Source of the DNA: Mesodorylaimus sp. YZB2_4
Lineage: Eukaryota > Nematoda > Enoplea > Dorylaimida > Dorylaimidae
NCBI GenBank assembly: GCA_030248295.1
Contig: JASANH010000523.1
Span: 248,001-312,000 of the forward strand
Length of the DNA stretch: 64,000 nucleotides
Direction: 5' to 3'
Below, one piece after another: positions 11,701-27,523 of the stretch. The position numbers and the translations under genes are program-made. Positions within the stretch are counted from its first letter, which is position 1; each line of letters starts with the position of its first letter. A model generated the notes under the pieces. The model did no database searches. It was not told the DNA's origin and saw nothing but the letters and a program-made list of their open reading frames with translations.

Positions 11701-14700
11701 ATGCAGTGCCATCGTATCTCGGACGAAATATTCAGAAAGCTGATTGGCCGTCGTACGGTTCAATACACGTACACGAGTCGACGAGGTCTGATCAAGGCCT
11801 ACTGGGTCAAATTCGAACGATGGCAAGATAGGATCAAGAAAATGGAGAAAGAAAAGAAAGAAGCCATGATGCAGAGACGATATTTCCCGAATGGTGTTTA
11901 TTTGACTCCTGAAAGACCGGAAGATGGTTAGAAATGAACTTCAGGCGATGAGTTTAAACCGAGAATAACGGAATTTATTATCTGATTTTCAGCTCTGCCG
12001 CCAAAACATCCTTTGGATGAAACGATCCAAGACAGAGGAGGAATTGGGTACGATCTAGCTGCGAGGCATTGGATGGGAAGATATGTGGATTGGAGTCCTG
12101 GCAATATTCTTCGATATAGGCGATACCAGAACATGATTTCGAGGCAGTATGATCAAAGGTGAGTGACTGACCTTATGGGCGGACATGGTGAGCTGGGAAA
12201 CCCTTGCTATTAGGAGACAGTGAATGCAGCGGGGATGGGGCTGAGCTGAACATCGTGTGCGTGAATACGAATAGTGTACGTACGATCTGAAGTATAGGTA
12301 TCTGCAGCAAACGTCATTCACAGCTATCGTTGGTCTGGATAACCTTGTAACAACAAAATCAAAACCAGCTTTTCTTCAGAATATTATCTTAGTCACCACA
12401 TACAACATGGCCAGAGCATCAATCTGATGTTCATTCTGGTGTGCCGATGGTAATGGGTATCGTAATTTCCAAGCCAGGCTCGGCTTCGAATCGCAACATG
12501 TATCCGATGCTGATAATTGACCCGTGATAAGTGGGCACGAGGAAGGGGAGCACCATTAGTTCCTTCTCCATCCTCAGAGACTGCCTCGGGTAGATAGTCC
12601 CTTTTTCGATAGTTGCAATGCAGTATTGCTTCTCTTTTGTGTCTTGGGCATTTTCGTATCGACTCCAGGCCACAAATTTAGCCTGTTGGATGAGACTGAC
12701 GGTGGCTCGTTTGATCTTCTTCCTTGTCTCGTTGCAAACGACTGCATTGATGGGAATGGCCTCGTTTGTGGTGTACCCGTTCTTGGGTATTGTGATCACT
12801 GCCCTCACGCATCCCAGGGGCACGCAACAACAGCTATATTCAGTGGCATCGATGGCTTCGACGGGATTTTTGGTTGCTGGAAATGAGGAGAGGGTGAGTT
12901 GAGAGACCACGCCGAACTGGCGTTCCACGTAGGCGTCACTTCGGCCGACGAGGCTGGGTGCGATCTCGGTATTCAAATACAATGCGGCGTGTATAATGTA
13001 TCGAATTCTGCCGTATTCACTTTCGTAGGAAGATGGTAGTGTCGAAGGAAGGTCGAATTCGAAGGGGAATTCGTGCGTACCAGTTGAAAATTCGACGGGT
13101 TTATCGATGAGTGATAAACCTTGATTCAAGTAACTTTCGCTGCTTTCGTAGATTTTGTCGGATGTCTTGCTGACCCAAGAATTCTGAGCTTCTCCCAGGA
13201 TCGAGATGACTAGATTCCTCGCTCCAACTGTAGTTTCAGTCTCGGAGGTCTTCTGATCGCTGTCTTCACTAGTTGCTGATTCGCACGCCTGCGGTATGTC
13301 CAGAACCAAAGTTCCGCCCACTCTCTCGCCGGCCATGTAAATTGGGGGATGACGGTCGAAATTGATGGTCATTTGGATGCACTCCGATGTGGATAAAATG
13401 TGTGACACGTTCGATCGACGATGCCCGCCTAGCATATCGCGAGGCTTAGTTTTTCCGTGTATCTGAGAAGTTAGTATTTATGGAAGAGCAGCAGCCAGCA
13501 GAAGAGGATGTTGCCTTATTACTAGCTGGTTGGTGGCCAAACCCCTGCTTCTCCCTCCCCTTCGTCAACACCTGTCATAAGCATCCTCCTCGTTGACGTT
13601 AGAAACCGAATAACCGAGCTGCACGTCAGTTGCACTTCATCAACACACGCAGACGCGTAGCTGCAATTGTTTCAGTCATTTGTTCTGATCCCAGCGAAGT
13701 TGGGGACACATTCCCAGCCTGGTCTGTTGCCTAAAACGATCTCAAAAACATGTGTACCATCGGACGGCGCCAACTGACTGGCATCGGGTAGTTAGGCAAG
13801 AACGGGCGGTAAATGCAAAACAAGGACGGCCATAGGGTGGTGTAAAAGGAATGGGGCGTGCTTTGTGAGCGGCAGCATGTATACGAGCAGGGGTAATTTT
13901 CTTTTCTCTTGGACCCAATATAAGATGGTCCATGGGCGAGCCCTGGGGCTGGCCATGCCCATGAATGAAGTGCTCGGTATGGTCGGGGGTGTATGGTCGT
14001 TCTGGCCGGATGCGCATCACGGGAGGAGGTGTTATGGTGAGACATCGTCCAGACAACAAGTCTAAAAAAGAGCCTTGTTTCAGGTTTGTCCCCGAACGAC
14101 ATCTGATCCTGGGCTCAGATTTGGCCGCAGCACATTTTCTGCTGCATCGCAATGGCGCTGTGAAGTTTGTTGGCGATGACAACTGGCACAAGCAGAACTC
14201 GTATGGTGAATACACGCTGCCTGGTAGTCGAGTTGCGGGTAAGAGACATAGTCATGCGGCCATGTTTGGATTACGCTGGCCAGCTTTGTCGTTTTAGGCC
14301 TTTTTTTAGAAGGTATCGACGCATCCGGAACGGAACTAATGTTCGAAGGATTGGATAACTTGAGTAAGCTTTCTGTGTGGCTGGGAGTACTAGCCTCAAC
14401 GATGCCTTAGCTGAAAGCATCTGTCACAATTCACTTGCTGGGAACTGGCTGGCCTGGTTTCGATTCCCAGCCTTTGGAGAAGCTGGTGAAGTTCTCTTTA
14501 CGCCTCGCACCCTAGCAGCGGCGAATCATCCTTCATCCCTCATTGGGCGGGGCTCTCGAGTACGGGTCCCCTACTGGCGTCTCTGGCAAGACAGGAGCCA
14601 TTAACCAGCCCCGTTCGGGGGGGGGGGGGCTAAAAGTCGATGCACCCCTGGATCAACTTCATGGCTAATAAAACGGATTGCTTGTACAGATCCTGTCGTT

Positions 14701-15515
14701 TTAGTCGACCTGCGAAAACTTCGATATCTGAATTTGGCCGGTTGCAAATACATGAACGATTGGTGCATGGGCAAGATGACTCAGTTCGAAAGCACGTTGG
14801 AGTTTCTGGACTTGAGCAACTGCCAGAACATTACTGCCAAAGGACTGAGCGGTCTATCTTGTTTGAAGTAAGCTATACCCGAGGTCTGGGTGATATTGAC
14901 TGAACCTACATAGTTTTCAGGAAACTAAAGTATCTCCGACTGGAAGGTTTCGACAAAGTGAAAGACATCGCGAAAGTTGTTATACAGTTGGAAGAGAAGA
15001 TACCCGGGTTACAAGTTGTTGGCGTAGAATACGATGCGGCCATTGAATCGCTTGAGAAGGAGAAAAAACTGTTATCGCACGAGAACGTGGTTCAAGACGC
15101 CAAAGGGAACGTGTTTGCGAAAGACGAAACTGGGGAGTTGTATTATTTGTATGGAGAAATATCAGAGAGACCAGTCTTGGATGATGACGACGATTTGCCC
15201 ATTCTGGTCAGCAAAATACGCAAGGATCCGCCAGCTCTGCCTTTGGAAAAGGTAGAAGAATTGAATAGGTTATCGGATGGAAAATTGAAACACTTGTTGG
15301 CCGGATCACCATCGGGCGATTGGACGCAGGAAACGGAAAGGGTCCTGGAAATGGACGCCAAGAGGCTGTTGGATCAAGGCTACATGGTGCATCCGTTCTT
15401 GGTTCCCGAAGACAAGTCCAGAATTCAGAAACAGTTGGACAAATTGAAGGCGGAGGAAGTGAAACGGTTTCAAGAAGCGAAGGCAGAGTTGAAGTTAGAG
15501 GCAGGGCCTGGCTAG
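11701..15515 (+). CDS. DMAC2: DMAC2/ATP5SL-like leucine-rich protein with extended ends
   Basis: Six exons keep frame throughout: 11701-11926, 11993-12158, 14084-14238, 14310-14363, 14705-14867 and 14921-15515, giving about 452 residues. The central part matches DMAC2, a mitochondrial assembly factor for the distal membrane arm of complex I. It shows DLAAAHFLLHRNGAVKF, then leucine-rich repeats (LRYLNLAGCKYMNDWCMGKM, LEFLDLSNCQNITAKGLSGL) and the closing LQVVGVEYD. The human protein has about 257 residues. Here there is an extra basic N-terminal part of some 75 residues and a C-terminal tail of about 160 residues that is acidic and lysine-rich. Intron 2 (12159-14083) is the longest and contains an arrestin-domain gene on the other strand. 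This is the first gene of a closely spaced plus-strand run. Assignment to DMAC2 rather than the related ATP5S is from the HF-LLHRNGAVKF block. Confidence 0.8.
12431..13435 (-). CDS. Arrestin domain-containing (alpha-arrestin) protein, nested
   Basis: A single open frame of 334 residues lies entirely inside intron 2 of the DMAC2-like gene, on the opposite strand. The start of the fold (NFDRHPPIYMAGERVGGTLV) is the classic alpha-arrestin N-terminal strand pair. FEFDLPSTLPSSYESEYGRI and RYIIHAALYL follow as in the arrestin_N domain. The arrestin_C domain starts near YSCCCVPLGCVRAVITIPKN and ends with EPGLEITIPITIGT. Alpha-arrestins recruit NEDD4-type ubiquitin ligases to membrane cargo, usually through C-terminal PPxY motifs. 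None are visible here and the protein stops soon after arrestin_C, so it is a short form. No introns were detected, whereas most neighbours have many, so a retrocopy origin is possible. Confidence 0.86.
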   Translation of the reverse strand: MLGGHRRSNVSHILSTSECIQMTINFDRHPPIYMAGERVGGTLVLDIPQACESATSEDSDQKTSETETTVGARNLVISILGEAQNSWVSKTSDKIYESSESYLNQGLSLIDKPVEFSTGTHEFPFEFDLPSTLPSSYESEYGRIRYIIHAALYLNTEIAPSLVGRSDAYVERQFGVVSQLTLSSFPATKNPVEAIDATEYSCCCVPLGCVRAVITIPKNGYTTNEAIPINAVVCNETRKKIKRATVSLIQQAKFVAWSRYENAQDTKEKQYCIATIEKGTIYPRQSLRMEKELMVLPFLVPTYHGSIISIGYMLRFEAEPGLEITIPITIGTPE

Positions 15516-15670
15516 TGATTTCTGGTAGATGCCAGATGTTGTGTGTAAAGCGATTAGGTATGAACGAGTAAATGTGTGTTATGCGGGTCCAGTGTGGTTC
15601 TTGAAAAGTCTCGTTTGATCGGCTCGTGTTTTGATGAATTGACTGTGGCTGGTGGTTTTGTCATTTCGAT

Positions 15671-15679
15671 ACGTTTTAG
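15671..15679 (+). promoter_or_regulatory. Acceptor-like site before ZNF622 start
   Basis: ACGTTTTAG lies 19 bases before the ATG at 15698 and 156 bases after the stop of the upstream gene. It resembles the acceptors used inside neighbouring genes. It could receive a spliced leader in a polycistronic transcript. Confidence 0.4.
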
Positions 15680-15697
15680 AGAATTAAGAAGTACGTC

Positions 15698-18009
15698 ATG
15701 GAGAATGCATCGGAGAATCATGGAGATTTCTTTAATTCGAGTCACACGTGCATCACTTGTCGGGTTGTGTTTGCCAGAGGTGATCTGCAACGAGAACACT
15801 ACAAAAGTGATTGGCATCGCTACAATCTGAAAAGAAAAGTGGCCGAGTTGCCTCCTGTGTCGGCCGCAGTGTTTCAAGGCAAAGTGTTGGCGCAAAGGCA
15901 GCAGGTGGGGCCGGGTTTCTGTATTCGTGAGTGATTATGGAAGCTGGGATGCCGTACTATGCTGAGGACTATGGCTGTGCTCACTGCTTTTATGCCGCGG
16001 GAAAAAGCTAGCCTTAGAGCGTAGAAATCATGGGAAACACGCGACACATGACTGGGATGACATAAGCTGTTTTGGTTTCAGGAAACAGAAACGGCGAAAG
16101 ACCAGTCGTTCAGGTGCGATTGTTGTTATAAGACGTTCCAGAGCAAAGAGACCTATGAAAGCCATTGTCGGTCCAAGAAGCACCTGGATGCTGCGGCAAA
16201 GTTCAAGGTGAGCTGGTTTGATAGTGGATATTTAGATTTTGGGAGTCGTGTACCCCTCGTGCCTGGGAGGCCATGGCGAGTGGAAGAGAATAATCGAATT
16301 TTCCTGGGAAGCGTCAACGCCTCCCTCGGGTTGATGTTTCAACCGCAGGTATAGTCGCAAGACATGCCTCGCTCCAGTCGAAGTTTTTGTTCTGCCGACT
16401 TGGGTCGGCCGCATTCTCTTCTCCGCCTAACAGGCTTGGTTACACTTCGACTAAAACTTCGAAAGGATTGTGGAGGGCCTGACTGAGAATTGGTCCTTCC
16501 TAGCTGGCTGTGTTTTGTGCTTACTTTTAACGGATCCGTTAAAATTTTTCCGACCTTGGTCCCACGCCACCTGGTTTTTTTCCCACAGGACTTCCCAATC
16601 CTTCTTATCGGCCAGCAGTCTTGGGCTATACTGTGAGGCGGTTAACACACAGCAATCGCTTTTGGCATCTGCCTTGAAAGCACATTCCGAAGGCATTCCG
16701 TACCAGAACGAGCGTCCCGGGCTGAGAGAGCGAGGAGGGAGGGTCTTCCGCGGCTGGTGTTCTCTGCTCGGTTTCTGGCCCTCACTCATACTTGGGGTGT
16801 CCCTCCAGGGCCAGCAATAGACTGGCCAAACCTGACCTCGGAGTCCCCCTCTGAGAACTTTGCTGAGCTGTCGCTCCCGACTGGAATAGAGCTGCAGCGG
16901 GATCAGGATTGGTGTCCTAGGCAATGCAGGACCGACCAACTAAACTTACTTGCAGAGCCCGCAGAGTTCCATTTCAGGCAACCATCGCAGAGACACCGAA
17001 GACAGAGCCACAACCTGAGCCTGTAATCGAGTCGAAGGATGATGACGACGAAGAAGGATGGGAAACGGACGAAGAAGAGGAAGGCGATGGAATTCCTCCT
17101 GCGCACTGCCTCTTCTGCTCGCATTCCAGTGCGAAGGAGGGGATCGAAGAGAATCTGTCCCACATGTCCTTACATCACGGATTTTTCATACCGGATGTGG
17201 AATACTGCACGGATGTGGAAGGACTGCTGACCTATTTGGGTATGGTTGGAAACTTGTGGCCGTGACTGGCGATTTGGAATGCAGTTGTTTTTTAGGAGCG
17301 AAAGTCGGATTGGGATTCGTGTGCCTGTGGTGTAACGAACGAGGTCGGTCGTTTCAGTCTCTGGATGCTGTACAGAAGCATATGCGCGACAAAGGTCATT
17401 GCAAGGTGTTGCACGAAGGAGAGGCCATGCTGGAGTATGCTGACTTCTACGACTACAGGTACGTGCACTGCATGCTGATGGCACTCCTTGTGGATACGAG
17501 GGGTCATGTTATAGCACGAGTTATCCCGATGCGGAAGAACGTGGCGAGGAGGGTGATGTTGAACTGGACGATGCGGGAGTCGGTGTCTTGGAAGAGCGAG
17601 GGTGGCAGTTGGTCCTGCCGTCGGGTATGAGCTAGCATTGGGCTGTTGCCCGCTGATAACGACTGACTGTTGCAGGCGCGACCATCGGACATCGATCGCT
17701 CATGCGTTTCTATCGTCAGCGATTGAAGCCCCAGACTCAAGTGCAAGTTGCCAACAAGCGTAGCAGGCTCCCAGCCGTTTTGAATCAGTACCGTGCCTTG
17801 GGATGGACTGGCACCAGTGGTGAGACTGTCATAACCTGTGAGGCTATTCCTGTCTACTATGTATTGGTGCTCTTGTTTTAGGAGAGGCTGCTGTGAGGAA
17901 AGCCAAGGATTTTGCCACGATGAACAAACTCTTGTCCAAGCATCGTCTGAAAGTGGGTATGCTGGCTAATAAATTCCAGCCCCATTTTCGACGCCAGACA
18001 AATTTCTGA
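15698..18009 (+). CDS. ZNF622: Zinc finger protein 622 / REI1 homologue
   Basis: Seven in-frame exons (15698-15904, 16082-16207, 16978-17239, 17296-17458, 17521-17624, 17676-17819, 17882-18009) encode 377 residues. REI1/ZNF622 is a cytosolic 60S maturation factor that helps release the ARX1/EBP1-type export factor. Zinc finger 1 is TCITCRVVFARGDLQREHYK with DWHRYNLKRKVAELPP. Finger 2 is RCDCCYKTFQSKETYESHC. Fingers 3 and 4 carry HCLFCSH...HMSLHHGFFIPD and VCLWCNERGRSFQSLDAVQ. The C-terminal signature ATIGHRSLMRFYRQR, then YRALGWTG, closes the match. An acidic linker (DDDDEEGWETDEEEE) sits between fingers 2 and 3. It is shorter than the human protein (477), chiefly in linkers. It starts 183 bp after the DMAC2-like stop on the same strand. 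Confidence 0.96.
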
Positions 18010-18321
18010 TCGTGATCACTATTTGCTTAGTGGTGTGGGGCTTATCATATGTGGATGAAAATTTGAATATAAGAAATTATGATTTGTGTTTGCTGATCCA
18101 ATGTCTGCTTGATTCGAGCATGTGTCACCTACACTCCTTGAGTGGCAAAAATTTGGTTTTTTAAATATCGCGCTATTGAGAGTCAGCAGCTTCATGCCTA
18201 CACGAGTTGTGCGATTTGCGGCACAGTAATCCAAATCCAACCAATCCAATGGCCGCGTAATATAGAAGATCCATGGGCTGCCTTCTCGCTAGACTAGGCT
18301 CTTTTGTGACAAAAACGGAAA

Positions 18322-20471
18322 ATGAATGAATCAGGTGATGAAGAATCTGATTCGTCGATAAATTTAGAGCTAGCGCGGATAGTCTCGGAGGTGGAAGAAT
18401 TGGAGAACTCAGTCGAGTCCACAAATTCAAAGTCGGTGCAGGTAAGGTCGAATAATGTACTTGGGCCTGAGTGCATTCTCATTTGACGGTGTTTGTCTGT
18501 ATCACTTACACGTGGAGCTATTTTTTAGGATTCTGTAAAACGGAATATTTCGGCACTGGAAAAGCTGACTCGATGGGTCACGCAGGTGGCGATGTTCAGC
18601 GAAAACGAAGAAGTCAACGAGATCCCGCCTGATTCCTTGCGGTAAGATCCTTCCATTTTTGGTTGTTCTTCATGCAGTGCAGATGTGTGCTATAGGAGAC
18701 TGGCATGTTTAGGTTCCTGTTGCTGCCCGCGCTTCTGGGACTTCTCAACAGCAAACTTGTGGGCGAGGAACGTCTGCAAGTTCTTCAACGGGAACAGGTA
18801 ACAATCGCCCACTTATAGGCAGTAACGTTAGTGTCTGGTGACGTAGGCAATTTGTAACATTTTACACTGGTTACATATGCTGCTGAGTTCAGGACAGAAC
18901 GACTATTCTCGTAGAACTTTCATTACAGTATTGTTTCTGTAGGTCTATTATCGCGATTTCTTGAGCCGATTGCAATCGTATGGCGTTATCAAACGGACAG
19001 ATGAGACGGAGAAAGACGGCGGCGATACATCACCGTTGAAGATTCGCCCTGGCGGTACTGCGCAAGCTCAAGCCCGCCAGATGAAAATCGAACGGTGCGT
19101 AAAGCTTTTTTACGTTTTCAGTACTGAATGTAGAGTAATCGATGACCCATTATCGATTTTTTGTGGTTTCTCGGCCGAAGTACAGCTCGGCAACCCCTCA
19201 GCCGTTTGGAATGGTTTCAAAAGAGAGACCAGACCTCGTTTGAGCGCCCCACTTGGATTCCTTAGCTATCACAAAAGGATAAAGGCAAAAAATCTCGATG
19301 TTTTCGTTTAGTCCAGTTTTCAGACGTGGCACGTGTGTTGGCTTTAATCTCGTCTTGCCGCGCCCTGATAGAGCCGGAAATTTTATTTTTAGAAGGGGCT
19401 CACAGCTAAAATTCTTACGCAGCAATTGCGCCCAGAAATTGATCACGTGGGTTTTCCACCATTTTTCATGTTCTGCAGTACTTGAGAGCGGGGGGTTGCA
19501 GAGTGCCTAAACCCACACAGCTGGAGATCATCCATGCTGATTCAAGCGAAAGAGCTGCGCATTTTGTGAGAAAAGAATTAAAATAGCACCAATATTTTAG
19601 ATATAATGAACAAACTGCCTTGCAAGCAAAACTGCAAGAATTGCGCCAAAAGCTGAGCGGCGCGGGTGCTGGTGTCGAGGACGATGTCTTGGTAAGCTGG
19701 ACTTTGTACTAACTCCTTTGGGCGTGATGATCTTTTATTTCAGCGTGATCTTTACTTAACCGAGTTGAAATCGTGGGCGATGAGAATCGCTGATAGCATG
19801 GAAACTGTTGAGCGTAAGTTTTTGAATTAGACTATGAGTATGGATTCTACAATAGATTTATCTTTTAGAGGAAGTTGAAATGTTGCAAATGCGCGAAAAG
19901 ATGAGTGATCCGACAACATCCGGAAGTTCGAGTGGAACCAATAGAAGGGTAAGGTTTGCGAATGAGGCGTCCAGTATCAGCGGCATTTTTGCTGTGGGTG
20001 CATCTAGATTTCAAAAAAGTATCCTTTCTTCTAAACCGATTTTAAAATTTAGCCTCCTCAGCCCCTGAAACCATTCATTATTACTCGAACTGAACTCCAA
20101 AAAACGGTTTTCGGGATGGGTTACCCGAGCTTGCCAGCTCTGTCTCTTGAAGAATTTTTCGAGCAGAAACGACGAGAAGGCCAGATACAAATGTAAGTGT
20201 TCTATTAGCAGAATACGTGTTGCTAGTATGCTTGTCTATTTTAGTGGATCCCAAGATCAGCAACGTGGTCCAATAACCGAAGAAGAAGAGAAGATCATGC
20301 GCGAAGAAATGGAAGAACGTGAAAAGCCCGAAGTCGTGCAGCACGACAGAGAATACGACGAATACAAAGACGGTAAGTGTTTGAGCCACAGTCTGGTCTG
20401 TGTGTGCTTTAGCAGGTTTCCCTCGTTTTAGATCATCGTCGTGGATGGGGTAATACTCACAACAAAGGCTA
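18322..20471 (+). CDS. IGBP1: Immunoglobulin-binding protein 1 / TAP42 (alpha4)
   Basis: There are ten exons: 18322-18441, 18529-18641, 18713-18797, 18943-19094, 19601-19691, 19744-19813, 19869-19948, 20053-20192, 20246-20372 and 20432-20471. They give about 338 residues, matching the family (339 in human). Alpha4 binds and stabilises catalytic subunits of PP2A, PP4 and PP6 and links them to TOR signalling. Diagnostic blocks are FLLLPALLGLL, the YYRDFLSRLQSYG helix, then KPFIITRTELQKTVFGMGYP and the tail HRRGWGNTHNKG. One internal junction was placed by eye, and a one-base uncertainty remains in the total length. The gene begins 313 bp after ZNF622 and is followed at 249 bp by PHAX. Its start lacks the crisp TTTTAG seen before several neighbours. 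Confidence 0.95.
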
Positions 20472-20700
20472 GGAAGCTCGAAATTTTGAGTCAGGTGTAA
20501 TTGTTTAGTGATCTATTGTACTGAATGCGTACTATATTGTAGGATGGTTTTTGTTTTCTGGAGTTGAATATAAGGAGTAAAGTTTTTAATTCGCCTGCGA
20601 TGGCTTGTTGGCTTATGGCTTGATGTTGCGTATTTTGCGCCATACTCATTATTGGAAGGTTGTCTCCCGGGTTGGATGGTTGTTGTCAGTATTTTGTGCC

Positions 20701-20709
20701 GCTTCTCAG
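20701..20709 (+). promoter_or_regulatory. Acceptor-like site before PHAX start
   Basis: GCTTCTCAG lies 11 bases before the ATG at 20720 and about 230 bases after the IGBP1 stop. It is a good 3' splice site with no obvious partner exon between the two genes. Confidence 0.4.
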
Positions 20710-20719
20710 GTGCCGAAAC

Positions 20720-21934
20720 ATGGCGTCGAGGTTCCAGCGCAATCGTGCTCCTGGTTGGACGAGCTCAGACGAGGAAGACTACAGCGAGGAAGGCGAGGCT
20801 AGCAGTGACAGCGATTTCAGTTCGCCCAAACGTTCTCGCGCCAATGATCACGACGACGACAAACAACCAGCTAACAGTGTTGCTACAAATGCCAAGCCCA
20901 TCGAGACGAAACCAGTGACGAAGAAAGTCAATTCGATTTGGAGCGATGTGATGGTGGATCAACAACTGTCCGGTGGCTTACTGAGCGGTGTTAATGTCAT
21001 GTCTGGAGATACATTTGTGCCTCGAGGAGCTGAAACTTACGACTGCACCAAAGTCAGCGACGATGGGACGAAAACGAAGATTGGACAATTCAAAGGAAAG
21101 ACCCAATCGACGACCGAAGAAGACATGGATAAGGGAAATGAAGAGGACGATGATCCGTTCGGAAACGATTATACCGAAGCTCCTGATCTGATGGCTGCTG
21201 CGGCGACCCGAGGCGACTGTGGTGACCGTACGTTTGGTGCTAGTCGGAAACGTCCTTGGCAACGTGGCGGGACAATGCGATGGGCTCGAGATGGTGACGA
21301 CTCGAAAGGCTCTGGTAAGAGTGGTCAATCAGCAAAAGAATTTGCTCAAGGTGGACGAGGTCGTGGCCGTGGGAACTGGCGCGGTGATCGAGGACGTGGA
21401 CGCGGTGGTGGCGGCGGCAGGAGTTTCAGTGGGTGCCATCGCAAGCTTGAAAAGATCTCAATCAACAAAGAAGATTCATTGGCAGAGATCGCTTCGGTGA
21501 TTGCTCGTTCGCTGCACGAACCAAAAACGGAATTGATTGCCCGGGCTATTCAAAGTATCGGCGTGGAGAAGGCCGTCCAATTGTACTACGAAACGGTCGA
21601 CATCGAGAATGCTGGCGGGAAAATGACAGTGGACGGTCGTCGACGGCGTACCTCAGGTGGCGTATTCCTTTACTTGTTGAGGGAAGATCCCGAAATTACG
21701 GACACCCAGAAAGATGAAGTGTTCGAAGCTGATCGCGAAGAATATCGGCAAAAATTGTTGGCCAAGCGTCGGTTAGGAAATAAAACGGGGGAGGGGAAAT
21801 CGGAGCCGGAGGCGGCTGAAGATTGGCCGCTGAAGGAGAAAAAAGAAGTGTTTCTGGAAGAGGCGTTGAAAGCACCAAATAAGGAGGCAGCCGGGGTTAG
21901 TGGTATAAAAATGGAAGACGCGCAGATGGAATGA
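20720..21934 (+). CDS. PHAX: PHAX, phosphorylated adaptor for RNA export
   Basis: This is an intron-less frame of 404 residues. PHAX bridges the cap-binding complex and CRM1 to export snRNA precursors from the nucleus. The RNA-binding domain runs from about residue 245 to 340. It includes LAEIASVIARSLHEPKTELI, RAIQSIGVEKAVQLYYETVD, then the strongly conserved RRRTSGGVFLYLLRED. Before it is an RGG-type stretch (GRGRGRGNWRGDRGRGRGGG, about 225-245). The N-terminal half is acidic and serine-rich with NSIWSDVMVDQQL, the expected phosphorylation and CBC-binding region. The ATG at 20720 was chosen over one 60 bases upstream because the peptide MASRFQRNRAPGW follows an acceptor-like CTTCTCAG. It lies between IGBP1 and PRPF40 with gaps of 249 and 193 bp. 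Confidence 0.95.
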   Translation: MASRFQRNRAPGWTSSDEEDYSEEGEASSDSDFSSPKRSRANDHDDDKQPANSVATNAKPIETKPVTKKVNSIWSDVMVDQQLSGGLLSGVNVMSGDTFVPRGAETYDCTKVSDDGTKTKIGQFKGKTQSTTEEDMDKGNEEDDDPFGNDYTEAPDLMAAAATRGDCGDRTFGASRKRPWQRGGTMRWARDGDDSKGSGKSGQSAKEFAQGGRGRGRGNWRGDRGRGRGGGGGRSFSGCHRKLEKISINKEDSLAEIASVIARSLHEPKTELIARAIQSIGVEKAVQLYYETVDIENAGGKMTVDGRRRRTSGGVFLYLLREDPEITDTQKDEVFEADREEYRQKLLAKRRLGNKTGEGKSEPEAAEDWPLKEKKEVFLEEALKAPNKEAAGVSGIKMEDAQME

Positions 21935-22110
21935 ATTGATAATCAGCTTGCGAGCTTTTCGTGTATGGATTGTGTTTATTTAGAGCGATATTTTTTGTGA
22001 TTTTTTGTTTCTGAAATGAAATGTTTGGAAAGTGGCTTGTTTGGATGATATTTAGCGTATCATCGCTTACATATCTTGAAATTACAATGGTCCAGTTTGG
22101 TACTAATTTC

Positions 22111-22122
22111 ACATCTTTTCAG
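22111..22122 (+). promoter_or_regulatory. Acceptor-like site before PRPF40 start
   Basis: ACATCTTTTCAG lies five bases before the ATG at 22128, in the 193-bp gap after PHAX. The strong polypyrimidine-AG with an immediately following ATG is the arrangement expected of a trans-splice acceptor. Confidence 0.5.
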
Positions 22123-22127
22123 CTCGA

Positions 22128-27260
<5,133 letters not shown>

Positions 27261-27523
27261 TGGTTATTGATTGTGGTGTGACGGTTTTACTGTTGACTGC
27301 ACGTTTTGTACGTTAGGGAGTGTTCGGATACACTATCTCTGAGCACGACCCATAAATAAATGTCAAGCGAAAGGGCTCTGGGGCTCGCTTGTCAATTTAT
27401 AAGACATGAGGATCATCAATAAAAAAGGGCGATAATCGTTTCCGCTCGTTTGAAAAAGTTGGAAGGGCCGTGGTTGTTAGGCGCGATCATTAATTGGTAA
27501 CCGATGCGGCTCCCTGCAGTCAT

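Noticed and set aside
14390..14500. Another tRNA-like SINE head (TAGCTGAAAGC ... GGTTTCGATTCCC)
   Set aside because: The B-box has an extra T, the A-box is imperfect, and neither the known body nor a tail was found.
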